From positions 10,459,589-10,523,588 of the forward strand of contig CM029112.1 of NCBI GenBank assembly GCA_016859345.1: a stretch of 64,000 bases of DNA, read 5' to 3'. Positions within the stretch are counted from its first letter, which is position 1, and every line of letters starts with the position of its first letter. Shown here piece by piece: positions 1 through 10,059 of the stretch. The position numbers and the translations under genes were made by a program. This stretch comes from Istiophorus platypterus (lineage: Eukaryota; Chordata; Actinopteri; Istiophoriformes; Istiophoridae). The notes under the pieces are model-generated. The model was not told where the DNA came from. It saw only the letters and a list, made by a program, of their open reading frames with translations, and did no database searches.

Positions 1-36
<36 letters not shown>

Positions 37-60
37 TAACACACACTCACACACAAACAC
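1..60. repeat. (AC)n microsatellite at window edge
   Basis: Perfect AC dinucleotides fill positions 1-31, then an interrupted AC-rich tail runs to about 60. The array is cut by the window start, so its full length is unknown. Confidence 0.97.
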
Positions 61-1999
61 ATTGCAAACACACATAAGCAGGCAAGTCTGTGAAATATGA
101 CAGCCCCACGGTGAAGAAGGTGGGGGTGAGGGAAGCCATATTGTAACAATCTTATTCTGTGGTCATTAATCGTATCCTGCTGCTCCAGTCTCCCCGACCG
201 TGCGCGCTGAGCGTATGTCAAACACATTTCCCCTCTCTCGGTGGGCGCACTCCCAGCCAGCCCTAATGCTGCACAAAGACACCAACCCTGAGAGCTCCTG
301 AAGGCAGACAGGCCAGATAATCTCCCCCTCGGACTCCAGCGCCAAGTCCAGAGCCAGGCAAAAAGACACAGAGAGACCCAGGCCCACGGGGAACGTCCTC
401 TGGCCTGGCTGCTGCTGACGCTACCATGCTACATTCACAGCAAATGCCAGGAATCATATCTCATACATTGAGAATGAAATGGAAATGTTGCAGCAAACAG
501 ATTTATCTCTTTATCTGTAACATGTGAAATGCTACTGTTTAAATGTACATTGTCTCAACGCTGCTCTTTTCAATATGCTTTTTCATAAGTGGGCTCCAAG
601 CAACAGTACAGATGGCCTGGCATAACAGTCTGTCCCAGGTAGGCTCCTATGAGCAGTACATCGGGACACTTTAATGTGATTTGGGGATGGAATCGAAAAC
701 AAAAGTAATCATTTGAGATGCACTTCTGTTAAACGACCGACTACTGTTTTAGTATTCCACAGCAATCCCAAAATCTGCCCACTGACAAGCATAGACAATA
801 TCTGGGCAACCATGGTCATTTGGCAACGGTAAAGTGGTCCTCCCTCTCTTCCTTTTTATCCATCCCTCCATACTGCTTGTATTGCTCCCTCTTTCCCCCT
901 CCTGCTGTGAGCTGCCTCATTAGGGAGGTGATGATGTAACCCCTCTGTTTCATCAAGCGCTGCCATTTGTCATTATGACTGACAAGTGCCGAGGTGGGCC
1001 AACTGAGCGACAGGAAAAAAGGCCTCCCATTGGCCCTGTGACTAGTTTTATCTATTGTTACACCTTTCTCTCACCTTTTCTTTTTGACGATGCCTCAGCA
1101 CATAAGGAACCAAGAACTTACTTATTACTGCTGTTTTGCACTGTTACTATTATTGCTGTCAAATAAAAATACATTAAAAATATCTTGATCTCCACATTTC
1201 CATATTGTAAGTGGGTCTACATATGTCTGAAAAACTGCAACTGATGACTATTGCCAGAAACCTGAGAAGTCTCTTGACAAGTGGAGTCTCCAGAGCAATG
1301 GAAAACCAGTCTGAAACCCCATCAATCACAGCACAGGAGATTGGTTGAAAGACCTGCTTTTCACTACCAGTCTACTCTGAGATCCTGACAAGATAATACA
1401 TTGTGAAGCTGTCAAAATGGCTTGATTGGGGAGATGTATTGATCATAAATCAAAGACCTTCCAGACTGTACAGCTACTGTAAGTGAAATATTTGTATCAC
1501 AACTATTGTTATGAGATGAAAATAATTTTTATGGGTTCCATTTGAGTTGTTGAAGTGGATCATCATGCAGCCTGAGGCATTGGATATTTTATCCTACCAG
1601 ATAACTTGGTCTTTTTTGTTATCCCCAGCTGAGACATCACTTTGAAACAGTTGCTTCTCCCTTCTTGGCAGCCACCAAAACGTTGTGAACTAACACAGAG
1701 ATTGAAGGCACAGGGCAGCAGTCCACCAGGGAAACAAAAGGAATATGTAAGAGGCAACAGTAAAATCATGGCAAACATAAAACAGTTATCTGGATGTGAC
1801 AGCAACAAGTAGATGCACAATGAACACTCCTCACATAAAGACACCCTTAACACTATCAAATTAGTTTGCCTGTGGTCAAGGGACGAGTGTTAGGATCTGG
1901 AGATGCCTTGACAGAACCCTTGACCTGTGGGTCTTAGTTGGGGTGGGTGTCCGTCAGTGGGGACAGGAGGGGGGTGATTGATTGTGCCTCTGTCGGCAG
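61..1999. other. Non-coding stretch, no gene seen
   Basis: About 1.9 kb without a supported gene. Open frames are short and overlap on both strands. A slightly GC-richer part near 900-1040 carries a CCAAT-type site (CCCATTGG near 1027) and TAAT-type cores. A donor-like GTAAGT sits near 1120 on the minus strand, but the frames around it are AT-rich and carry stops. Nothing else stands out. Confidence 0.6.
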
Positions 2000-2321
2000 G
2001 CTCAGCTGGACATCCCAGAGAGATCTCCCCATCCATCAGATAGTTCAGACGCAGGAGAAGCCGCTTCCAGATGGGAAGCATTGTTCCTGGGCCACCCTGG
2101 CAGACGTCCGGAGGACCCTGCAAGACCTAAAATGTTACTGACAGCAGCCACAGACAGCCCACGACCTCCGCATCTGTGCCTGCCTGTCAACACGCCTCAG
2201 GAGTTGTATGACACACCCAGTCTAATCAATACCATACACCAGACAGGACTTGCAAAAACAATAGCTGTCATTACAATCACTAGCCAGAGCTCACTGTTCA
2301 TCCACAGAGTGGAGATAAGAG
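2000..2321 (+). other. Candidate exon with two open frames
   Basis: A GC-richer block is bounded by an acceptor-like sequence (CTCTGTCGGCAG, ending at 1999) and a donor-like GAG|GTAACA (GT at 2322-2323). From 2000, frame 0 is open for 107 codons up to the donor. The next frame is open for 46 codons to TGA at 2139-2141 and includes SWTSQRDLPIHQIVQTQEK, which looks more like real protein. I recognise no domain in either frame. It could be an internal exon, a terminal exon, an exon fossil, or conserved non-coding DNA. The 107-codon frame is unusual but not beyond chance for this base composition. Confidence 0.22.
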
Positions 2322-2390
2322 GTAACAGCGATGGTGCGCTGGCAGCGATCACTGTGTCTAGTAACTAGTGAGGCGTAACATGGAGACTTA

Positions 2391-2530
2391 ATTGTGGTGC
2401 AAGGCCTAATTGCATGGTCAGGACAGGGGGTAATGAGTTAATCCCAAACCAGTCATCCATGATGAGAATAAGCAAGTCCTCAGCACAGTAATTACACTGC
2501 TGCTCATTAGCCTCTAAGCTTTGGGACACA
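2391..2530. promoter_or_regulatory. Homeodomain-motif-rich block, possible enhancer
   Basis: This 140-bp stretch packs several homeodomain cores: TAATTGCAT at 2408-2416, TAATGAGTTAATCCC at 2431-2445 (its TAATCC half is the OTX/PITX-type site) and GTAATTAC at 2488-2495. There is no open frame and no repeat. Dense TAAT cores with balanced composition are typical of vertebrate conserved non-coding elements. The regulatory role is inference. Confidence 0.3.
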
Positions 2531-3485
2531 GGAAAGTGTTACGTGTAAGTTTTTGATTATGTTTTCTATTTTTCAGTCTCTTGTACATGCAAATAGGTTT
2601 GCTAACAGGTTGAGTGTTTGTTAGTGGCAGTCCTAAAGGTTAAGCAACAGTCCTCAAGGCATCCAGGAGCCAATCCAGGGAGGCCAGAGGTTCAGTCAGC
2701 AATTTGAAGGACTAGGAGTGCTTGCCAGGTTGCAAGCACTGTTGACAGATTTGAATTTATTTTCTGGGAAGGGCTTTTCAGAGGAAGAGGACCTGGGAGA
2801 TATTTAGCGGAATGGGTGGGGCTATATGTGATCCCATGGCCCCACTACGAAAGGCGTCATGCCACTCTCTATGTAATGATCTCTTCCATATGGACCCGGT
2901 AATGGTCAGTCTGTGTTTACATGAGCTGATCCCCAAAATGTGTCCCAAGACCCGTTCTTCGGCACTACAGCCCAGGAGGGGAGCAGACGAAAGGCGCTTG
3001 GGCAATCAGGGCACCCCCTACTGAAGATCCATTAATGCAGGCTGCACAGTGGCACCAAGCAGAGCAGCGACCTGCCAAAAACTCCCACACATGCACTTAT
3101 ACACATACACTTAAATACACACCAAGCACTGTTAAAGATTACACCCATCATATTTTCATAATTGTTGGAGGCACCTGAAGTCAAGGCCAAGTCAACACAT
3201 TTTGCCTGGCAGCCTATGAAAAGGGCCATTTGTGTGGAATGTATATCAAAAGCATTTCATCTGTGTTTGCTTCGGCAAATTGAAGAAAATATCAGGGTGT
3301 CACATTCGGATGGCATCCTTACAGAATCTGAGCTTCTCTGTCAGCCTTGGACTGAAGAAGGTGTCATGCAATTTTAATGAGGTGGAAGTCTAAAGTCTTC
3401 TAAGTTTCACTGCCAAACTAAATCCCAGCAGCTGGACTCAAGACTGGTACCGGGCAGTGCAATGGTATTTAAAGCCCCCTGCTCT
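2531..3485. other. Non-coding stretch with isolated 3' splice and CTCF-like motifs
   Basis: No supported gene. A strong acceptor-like tract (TTTTCTATTTTTCAG) ends at 2576, only about 35 bases after a donor-like GTAAGT, which is too short for a normal vertebrate intron. A minus-strand CTCF-like core (CAGTAGGGGGTGC) lies at about 3011-3023. The rest is plain. Confidence 0.5.
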
Positions 3486-3512
3486 AAAAAAAAAAAAAAA
3501 AAAGAAAAAAAA
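3486..3512. repeat. Poly(A) tract
   Basis: Eighteen consecutive A, one G, then eight A. No flanking SINE or LINE body is recognisable, so it is not assigned to a retroelement. Confidence 0.95.
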
Positions 3513-3900
3513 TGGTTGAACAGTTAGGACTGTTGGGTCCTGACATGTGGGGGAGATCTCATGGTGACAGAGAAGTATGCAAACTGAATATATATTGGAT
3601 TTATTTCTCTAGTGTACCTGTGGATTCTGACTCCATCAGCTGAGCTTTCACACAGAAAGAGATGATTGACCAGAAGCAACCAATCTCCTCTCCTCTGTCT
3701 CCCTGATAGATCCTCCTCTATTTAAAACATCAATTCACCCTCAGAGTATAAACTCCATTGTATATGTTTGGAAAGAGGGGCTCTCCCCATAGTCTACTTA
3801 AATAACCACTTCCCCTGGAATGAAAACAGATCCATTATAGGACACTGGTATCTCCTCTCCTACTGGGGTACCTCTCTCAGTCTCTCCTGACTGAGTTCAG

Positions 3901-3969
3901 GGTCTGGGCTTAGCGATGGGCGCTGTGATGGCGGAAAACTGCCCCTTCTCTGTTGACTCAGAGCTGGAA
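3901..3969 (+). other. Candidate exon with start codon
   Basis: A pyrimidine-rich acceptor (TCTCTCCTGACTGAGTTCAG) ends at 3900 and a strong donor, GAA|GTGAGTAAG, begins at 3970. Between them an ATG at 3916 opens 18 codons, MGAVMAENCPFSVDSELE, ending exactly in phase 0 at the donor. A second ATG follows four codons later. The frame stays open past the donor to 4305, so the splice call is not forced by a stop. I do not recognise the peptide. It could be a first coding exon or a chance match. Confidence 0.25.
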
Positions 3970-4301
3970 GTGAGTAAGCTGAACTCAGGCCCTGTCTCAC
4001 TAGGGACCAGCCGCGCCCCACTAATGACATCCAGCCTTGACATTCTTAAAAAGTCTCTGGTTATTAAGGAAAACAAACAAGGACATCAGACTCACTCACT
4101 CTCTGTGCTAACAAATACCGTCCCCAGGCAATCCAGGGGATTGCTGGCGCAACTCAATAGTCCCCTGTTGAAAATCAAATCAGGTTATGGTGATTTGGAA
4201 TGTACAGCGACTATAGCCCAGCATTTTTCCTGTGAAGTGAATGAAAGAGACAGCTATAGATTTGATAACACACAGTTTCCGCAGGAAGGGATCATGCCTA
4301 C

Positions 4302-4335
4302 CTGACTTACAGACCCAAGTTTTCCAGCTACTATA
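4302..4335 (-). other. Candidate short exon, minus strand
   Basis: On the minus strand a strong pyrimidine tract (CTCCTTTGCTCCTCCCAG) ends just before 4335 and a donor TCAG|GTAGGC follows 4302. The 34-nt segment is open in two of three frames. It is too short to judge coding from composition, and no partner exon was identified. Confidence 0.13.
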
Positions 4336-6206
4336 CTGGGAGGAGCAAAGGAGAAAATTCACTCATACACATGGACATTTGTAGTCTGGAATGATGTGCC
4401 CTCATTGCAAGGGGATTCATGGTGGGATGTGGTGGTTCTCATCCCATTGGAGGGAGCTCTTACACCCCCACCACCTGCCCCCACATCCCTCCCGCCCTCC
4501 CCCATCTTGCCACACATCATTGCCCCACTAAACGCTGACAATTGGTGACAAATGGACTGCACTGCACACTGTGCGCCAGTTGCCCCGGGAGACGGTGGCG
4601 GACTCGGGGCAGGGGAGGGAGAGCAGAGGAGGAAGGGAGCAGGGAGTCCTTGCAGCAGCAAGGCGCCTGGCACAGGTGGCTGAAAATCAATACAGATCCG
4701 GCCTCTGATTGGGCCTGACAGCACAAGAGCAGTGGAGTGTGGGAATCCACTGAGTACCACACACAGCTAAATTGGATGATGGAGGGCGAGAGAGCAGAGG
4801 AGGAGCAGAAGGGAGAGGGAGGGGTGAAAGCACGTTATTCCACATTATCAGAAAGACATTTTGACAGGGTGACAAGGACACGCTCCGAACGCATGCACAC
4901 ATAACATAAGATAAATGAGAAAGACACTTTATCGGATGGCATCTGGACATTAATGCACAATTCATATTATGCATTTTTCTGTAGTTGGTTTAATTATCCT
5001 ACAGCCCCAAGGGAAATGCACTGCTCAAGGTTAACAATGCAGCTGCTGACAGTGTCATGTTGAGCCATAAGTAGACTAAATGCTCTAGTTTAGTGCAAGT
5101 AACAACGACTCATGCATGCATATATACACCGGCTTTCTATCTGTCAGGTGCAAACACACACTTGCTGAGCTTGCAGTCAAACTAATTTCATCCAAGGCTG
5201 ATTGCACACAAAAGTGCGGCACTGTGGCCACTTTGCAGTGGCTTGGCCTAAACATGTGACCAGTCATTTCTACAGCCCCAGAGTCAGTGAAAAAAAAAGG
5301 AATAAATAAATATCCAGAAAAGGGGCCAGAGTAAACTCTTTCTAAAATATGATTGTCAAAGCTTTCACGAGATTGTCACCCCCTCTTGGAAGAAATACAT
5401 TGGCAAGTACATGCAAACAAATAACACACAATCGTTTCAGCGCCATAAAGTATATTGTTCGTCCGAGGAAATAAAAACGCATCTCTGTGTTTTCCATTGT
5501 TTACATACTTGGTTATAATTCATCAACACACTGGACTAATTCTAATATCTCCCAGGAGTAAGATTTAAATCTCATATTAATATTGGTGAAATCCCACTTT
5601 AGTTCAGGGCACGAAAAGTAAAAAAGTGGCACAAGGAAGGGGATTTAGTCCAACTTATACGAGTAAGAATCAACTTGAGTGGTTCTTGGCCTGTGCTCAA
5701 ACTGTGACGTTTTGATAAATGGATAGGTTCACCATGACTAAATCAAAACTTTTACATAAAACTAAATACTGTACTCTCTGGCTATGGATAAGTCATTTGT
5801 GGAAATTTAAATAATTTCAGTTTAATTCAGGTTTAAGCAAAACGTTTCTTAATCAGATGGTTTGAATCCACTAATGGAGACCACAGTTCACTGTCAGTCT
5901 ATTTGACAGGAAGGAACCCAAAGTTGAGTAAGTGACATTCCCTTCCTGCACACCCTAGTGAAAGACCCCTCCCACATATGACAGTACAAATTAATCAAGA
6001 TCCCAGACAAACCCTCACCCTTCATGCAACAAAAGGATTTTCCCCTGGCCTCTAAGGCCTCACCAGGCAATTAAAAGAGTGTATGTGTATGTGCATGTGC
6101 GCATGCATATATGCATCTTTATCAAGAACTGCATCCCATGTCATAAATTCCTATTCATGCATTAAACATGAGCAAATATCTGTGTCGAACCAGCAATGTA
6201 TATTTA
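4336..6206. other. Non-coding stretch, no gene seen
   Basis: A GC-richer part at about 4440-4830 holds long C/G-rich frames on the minus strand that look compositional rather than coding. From about 4950 to 6200 the sequence is AT-rich with only short overlapping frames. A tiny acceptor/donor pair near 5912-5930 encloses 18 nt with a stop and is not supported. Confidence 0.55.
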
Positions 6207-6290
6207 CGTGCGTGTGTATTTGCTTTGTAAGAGTGTGTGTGTGTGTGTGTACGCTTGTGTGTGTTTGTACATGCATGTGGAGGAAAGTGT
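6207..6290. repeat. Imperfect (TG)n microsatellite
   Basis: TG dinucleotides with a perfect core at 6232-6250 and interrupted flanks. The cysteine/valine-rich frames across it are artefacts of the repeat. Confidence 0.93.
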
Positions 6291-6580
6291 GTTTTGTGTG
6301 AAAGGGGGGCACAGAGGGGGGCCTCGATCAGCTGTGTGCAGGTTGCCATCTTTGAGGGGTGGCTGGGTGGGGGTGAGAGGACATGTCGGCCCTGTGTGTG
6401 GGAACCCTGCGCTCCTAACTTCTCATACATTGTTCTCCTGCTCCTACAAACCGTTAATGCCACAAAAGATGCTCAGCCTATTGTGGCCCGGGACAGCTGA
6501 GGGGGGAGGGCAATGGGGCGGAGGCAGGCAAAGGGAGGAGGGGTCTGGCCCAGCCTTAGCCTGCCATGGCTGCCTTGCTA

Positions 6581-6745
6581 CCTCCCCTCCTCTCCTCTCC
6601 TCTCCTCTCCTCTCCTCTCCTCTCCTCTCCTCTCCCATCCTCTCCTCTCTTCTCCCATCCTCGCCTCTCCTCTCCTCTCCTGTCCTCTTTCCTTTCTGCC
6701 CCCCTGTCCTCTCCTCTTCTCTTCTTTCCTCTTCTCTCTTCACTC
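6581..6745. repeat. (CTCCT)n pentanucleotide array
   Basis: A pentanucleotide array with a near-perfect core at about 6588-6635, then degenerate copies mixed with CTTCT to about 6745. It keeps all reading frames open on both strands (serine/leucine/proline on plus, arginine/glutamate/glycine on minus), so long frames here have no meaning. One strand is purely pyrimidine, which favours triplex formation. Confidence 0.96.
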
Positions 6746-6894
6746 AGCTCTACCACTTAGCCCCTCTCAAGAGGATTTGGCAGGGCTGGATTTAGGGTGC
6801 CGATGCTTATCATACAAAAGAATTAAACCAACTCAAGGTCCGAGCTTTCTATTCTGGTCCGCTATGGCTAATCTGAGAATCTGTGAAGGAGGGC

Positions 6895-7015
6895 TTAGGT
6901 GATGTTACATTTTCATTAGACTTCTGATGGCAAACGGGCCACTAATGGTAAGAGCCCTGGGTGCCATTGTGATGCAAATCCTGATTATTTCTTTAATTAA
7001 AGCGTTGGAGGGGGG
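6895..7015. promoter_or_regulatory. SOX-POU composite site in a possible enhancer
   Basis: Positions 6965-6979 read CATTGTGATGCAAAT: a SOX half-site (CATTGT), one spacer base, and a perfect POU octamer (ATGCAAAT), in the orientation and spacing of the known SOX2-OCT4 composite element. A homeodomain-type TTTAATTAAA follows at about 6992-7001. This combination is well known in neural and pluripotency enhancers. Activity in this genome is inference. Confidence 0.42.
6920..6947 (+). other. Candidate 28-nt microexon
   Basis: The acceptor TTACATTTTCATTAG ends at 6919 and the donor AATG|GTAAGAG starts at 6948. The 28 nt read TSDGKRATN in phase 0, leaving one base. Its hydrophilic peptide and its position directly beside the SOX-POU block resemble microexons with conserved flanks, but the same conservation could come from an enhancer alone. 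No partner exon is established. Confidence 0.18.
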
Positions 7016-7549
7016 CAAGAGGGGAGAAGGGGTGGAGTTGACAGAACTGACAGAACTGCATGTCCTTACCCCTACTAGACAAGGATTCTCACGTCCGTCC
7101 CAGACTGGAGATCTAGGGCTCTGGGGGATTTGGCTGGTTTGTGAAGGGTTGGTTGGGTTAGGGGATTGGGGCTGAGTCTTTGAATCTGTGACACAGGTCA
7201 CTTATATTGGCTGAGAGCGTATCATTTTATCTAAGCCTCAGACAAGTTAGAAGATTTTTAAATTTCAATTACTGCAAGAAAAACCTACATATTAAATTGA
7301 CACACCCGCAATGATCAGTGCCCAACTCCTGTCTGTGCTTTTTCTATCATATCTGAAGAATGAGGATAGATTACCTCACAAGACAAAATGTTCACCCCTG
7401 TTCATAGAAAATCATGTTCATCATTGCAGCGTTAATTAACCCAAACCCCAGAGAAAATGGATTCAGTGTGATTACTGTAGCGTGAACTGGGACAGATCAC
7501 AACAATCTAGCGGAGGCCTGATAGCTGCAATGACTGTTTTGTATTGCAG
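7016..7549. other. Non-coding stretch, no gene seen
   Basis: A G-rich segment to about 7175 followed by AT-rich DNA. Only short frames without splice support. It ends in a good acceptor (TGACTGTTTTGTATTGCAG) at 7549. Confidence 0.55.
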
Positions 7550-7762
7550 GGTGAAAATCAAGGCAGTTGTCGCTGGTTTCTGTTCTTTTCCCTTGAGATA
7601 ATGTGCGCCACAAAAGAGGAAGTCAGAAAAAACATTGAATTTTGGGTATATGACCGATCCAGCCTCGGGACCTGTATTGTTTGTCCTCGCCACGGTTGTG
7701 GTATTCATGGGAAGACTTTGTGTACCCTGAGCGCCTGTGGACCAGATGTGGTCCTGAGCTAA
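7550..7762 (+). other. Candidate terminal coding exon, Cys-rich
   Basis: Directly after the acceptor ending at 7549 a frame is open for 70 codons to the stop at 7760-7762. The peptide begins GENQGSCRWFLFF and contains CIVCPRHGCGIHGKTLC, a cysteine/histidine spacing that resembles metal-binding modules but matches no family I can name. There is no upstream partner exon and no AATAAA close by. It could be an exon fossil or chance. Overlapping minus-strand frames are also open here, which lowers confidence. Confidence 0.22.
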
Positions 7763-7940
7763 CTTTGGAGCAGGACAGGGACCACTGAAGGAACCGGAGA
7801 CAGAGGAGGAAAGAGCGAGAAAGACCGAGTGAGAGGGGGGGAATGAGAGAGAGAGAATGGTGGGTCAGATGTGTGCAAGGCACCTCCTAAAACACCTCTG
7901 ACCTCCCTCTAGCAGATGACAACTAGGGGTGTGCATGTTT

Positions 7941-8050
7941 GTGTGTGTGTGTATGTGTGTGTGTGTGTGTGTGTGGTGGTGGTGGTGGTGGTGGCTGGAG
8001 ATGACTGACTGAGGTGGAGGAAGGAGGTGGGGGTGGAGGGGGGAGGGGGG

Positions 8051-8111
<61 letters not shown>
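7941..8111. repeat. Compound (GT)n-(GGT)n-G-run-(GT)n array
   Basis: (GT)n at 7941-7974, (GGT)n to 7994, a purine stretch with repeated G-runs at 8011-8053, then a perfect (GT)29 at 8053-8110. The G-runs can form a quadruplex, and the flanking alternating purine-pyrimidine tracts favour Z-DNA. Histidine/threonine frames on the minus strand are artefacts. Confidence 0.97.
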
Positions 8112-8112
<1 letters not shown>

Positions 8113-8218
8113 AAACCCTGAGAACTTTTTTTTTTCTCCTGGTGTAGCTGCGCTGCTTTCCAGGACCATGGAGTGTTGCCCCCCTGCAGCTTAAGCCTCT
8201 GTCTCTTTTTGTCCCCAG

Positions 8219-8429
8219 CACAACAGCCTGTGGCATTCCATGGCAGCAAATCTGGCTGTGCTGTCACATGGGGGAGATTAGCCAAACTAAGACCTCAATA
8301 GAATGCTCACTTTACTCACCCATTCCAGCAGTGGCCACCCCCCCCCCATTCCCCAAACACCCTCGCACACCCAATTTAACCGTTCCTCGTCTAGACAGAG
8401 TGCAAAGCGATTATTATTGGCATTATTAA
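8219..8429 (+). other. Strong 3' splice site followed by open frames
   Basis: An excellent acceptor (CTGTCTCTTTTTGTCCCCAG) ends at 8218. Frame 0 gives 20 codons, HNSLWHSMAANLAVLSHGGD, to TAG at 8279-8281. The next frame runs 69 codons to TAA at 8427-8429, but it crosses a C10 run at 8338-8347. No good donor follows. It is either a terminal exon or a chance pyrimidine tract before AG. I recognise neither peptide. Confidence 0.2.
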
Positions 8430-8570
8430 GACTTATAAGCAATGCTCTTTTTTGTCATTGTCACAGTCCCAGCGGTACACATGAGCTGCCAAGCAATGAG
8501 CCCTATTTCCCACTGTGAAGGCCACTTCCTTGTTGGTTGGGCCTGTGCAGTGCACCACCAGCCAAACTGC
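8385..8570. promoter_or_regulatory. Conserved-looking block, possible enhancer
   Basis: A well-mixed, repeat-free stretch with ATTATTATTGG and CATTATTAAG cores, CATTGTCACAG (SOX-like CATTGT) and a CAGCTG E-box near 8568. It resembles vertebrate conserved non-coding elements in texture only. Confidence 0.2.
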
Positions 8571-10059
8571 AGCTGCTGGGAGTAGACTCAAAATATCTTG
8601 CAGTGGATTTACATCTACTTCCTATCCATTTTCTTCTGTAACTGTGGTTTCTCATGCCTTCTGGCTCCTCCGGTCCACCTCCCCTTCATAATGCAATTAT
8701 TCTGGGCTTGGTCACAGATATTTAGAGTTATTCTAGCCACGCCGCCACTACCCACACACACACCATCCTTATCTGGCGGGGGGACACTTGGAGGAGGATC
8801 TTCCAGGAAACAAATCTCCAGCAGGCTGGAGAGGTCTGCGGCTGCCTGAAGGGACCGAGGATGAACTGGAAAGGGAACGGGGGAAACAGTGGAGATCTGG
8901 GTGGAACAGAACCTTCTGCGAGGGGGTACTGCAAGAACAAAGCCATCTGACTGCATTTATAGACAAAGAGGGAACCACATATGGTTCATGTTTGTAGCAT
9001 GTCAGACTTACACCATTTGCCCCTTTTACGCAACCCCTCGAACCTCATTTACATATGTATTCATGCCCAAATGGGAATTATTAGATTAAGATTTACCAGA
9101 TATATTCCCCGGTTATGTTTATTTAAAAAACGCTTACATCAGGTTGGAGTTAATGCACTGAAAGAGGACACTTAACAGATTGTTATAGTTGAGAGAATCT
9201 GATGACGGTTATGATTTTAGAGTTAAGACCATTGTTCCAGTTATTGGTTAAGTGAATAAATCTTACTCTTTGTGTTACAGAGATGGAAGGCTTAGCTTCA
9301 TGAGGCCCAGAAGCTGAGGCCAAAGCATGACTCTAAGTTTGCAGCTGTAGACTGGGGGCCACAGTTGCAGTGGCACAGAAAATAATTAGGTTTATTTTCA
9401 TGTAATGGTCTACTGCCCAGAGCACCACCATTGCTAAGCATAGGCAAAAAACTATTTTATCACTACCACATAAAAGGACCGTTCCTACCGCCTCTCAAAA
9501 TGGATGTCATTAATGGACCAGGTCTGGCAGGAAAGGGGTGAGGGTAGGGACATTGCAGGCAGGAGGGTTGACACATTAAGGAAGGATATATGGGCAAGAG
9601 CTGCACAATCCAACCTGGCAAGTTACTCAAGCCGTGGCGCAGTGGCACTGCCTCATTCACCTGTTTCATATTACAGACAGAGGAAAAGCAACAGTAAACC
9701 GTGAACCATGAAGTTTAAACATCAAGCATTGCAATATAATTGCCGTCCATGGTATATCTGCTATGAAGTCACGTACTTTAATTGATGCACATATTGGCGC
9801 ATATGCACATATAACAGCGGGAATCGGAATCTGAGCTGCATTTCAACCATTAGAGAAGATATTTGAATTCTACACCACTTACAATCTAATCACAGGCCCC
9901 AGGTCACTGCAGGCCACCTGTCTGATTAGCCTTGCTATCTGGGAGCATATAATTACACATCAGGAATATCAATATACTGTTTACTTTCATCAACACATGC
10001 ACATTAAGTTTGGATAATATCAAATGTTTTAGCCTCTGCTTCCAAACACATCAGGCTGA
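8571..10059. other. Non-coding stretch, no gene seen
   Basis: Short overlapping frames on both strands. A pyrimidine-rich acceptor-like site (ACTCTTTGTGTTACAG) ends near 9281, but all frames after it stop within about 14 codons. The plus strand near 9617 has GTGGCGCAGTGG, which resembles the start of a tRNA-derived SINE, but no B box or tail follows. Confidence 0.55.

Noticed and set aside
1938..2193. Minus-strand frames opposite the 2.0-kb candidate exon
   Set aside because: Shadow frames of a GC-rich block; no minus-strand splice signals.
4359..4974. Three overlapping minus-strand frames of 81-133 codons
   Set aside because: Composition-driven openness in a purine-rich block; no splice pair or start context.
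6196..6795. 199-codon plus-strand open frame
   Set aside because: It crosses the TG and CTCCT arrays, whose period keeps frames open; the translation is SSPLL repeats.
7865..8285. Several minus-strand frames rich in His-Thr and Pro
   Set aside because: Translations of the (GT)n/(GGT)n compound microsatellite.
9617..9660. tRNA-like start GTGGCGCAGTGG suggesting a SINE
   Set aside because: No B box, no second half of a tRNA fold and no poly(A) or repeat tail follow.
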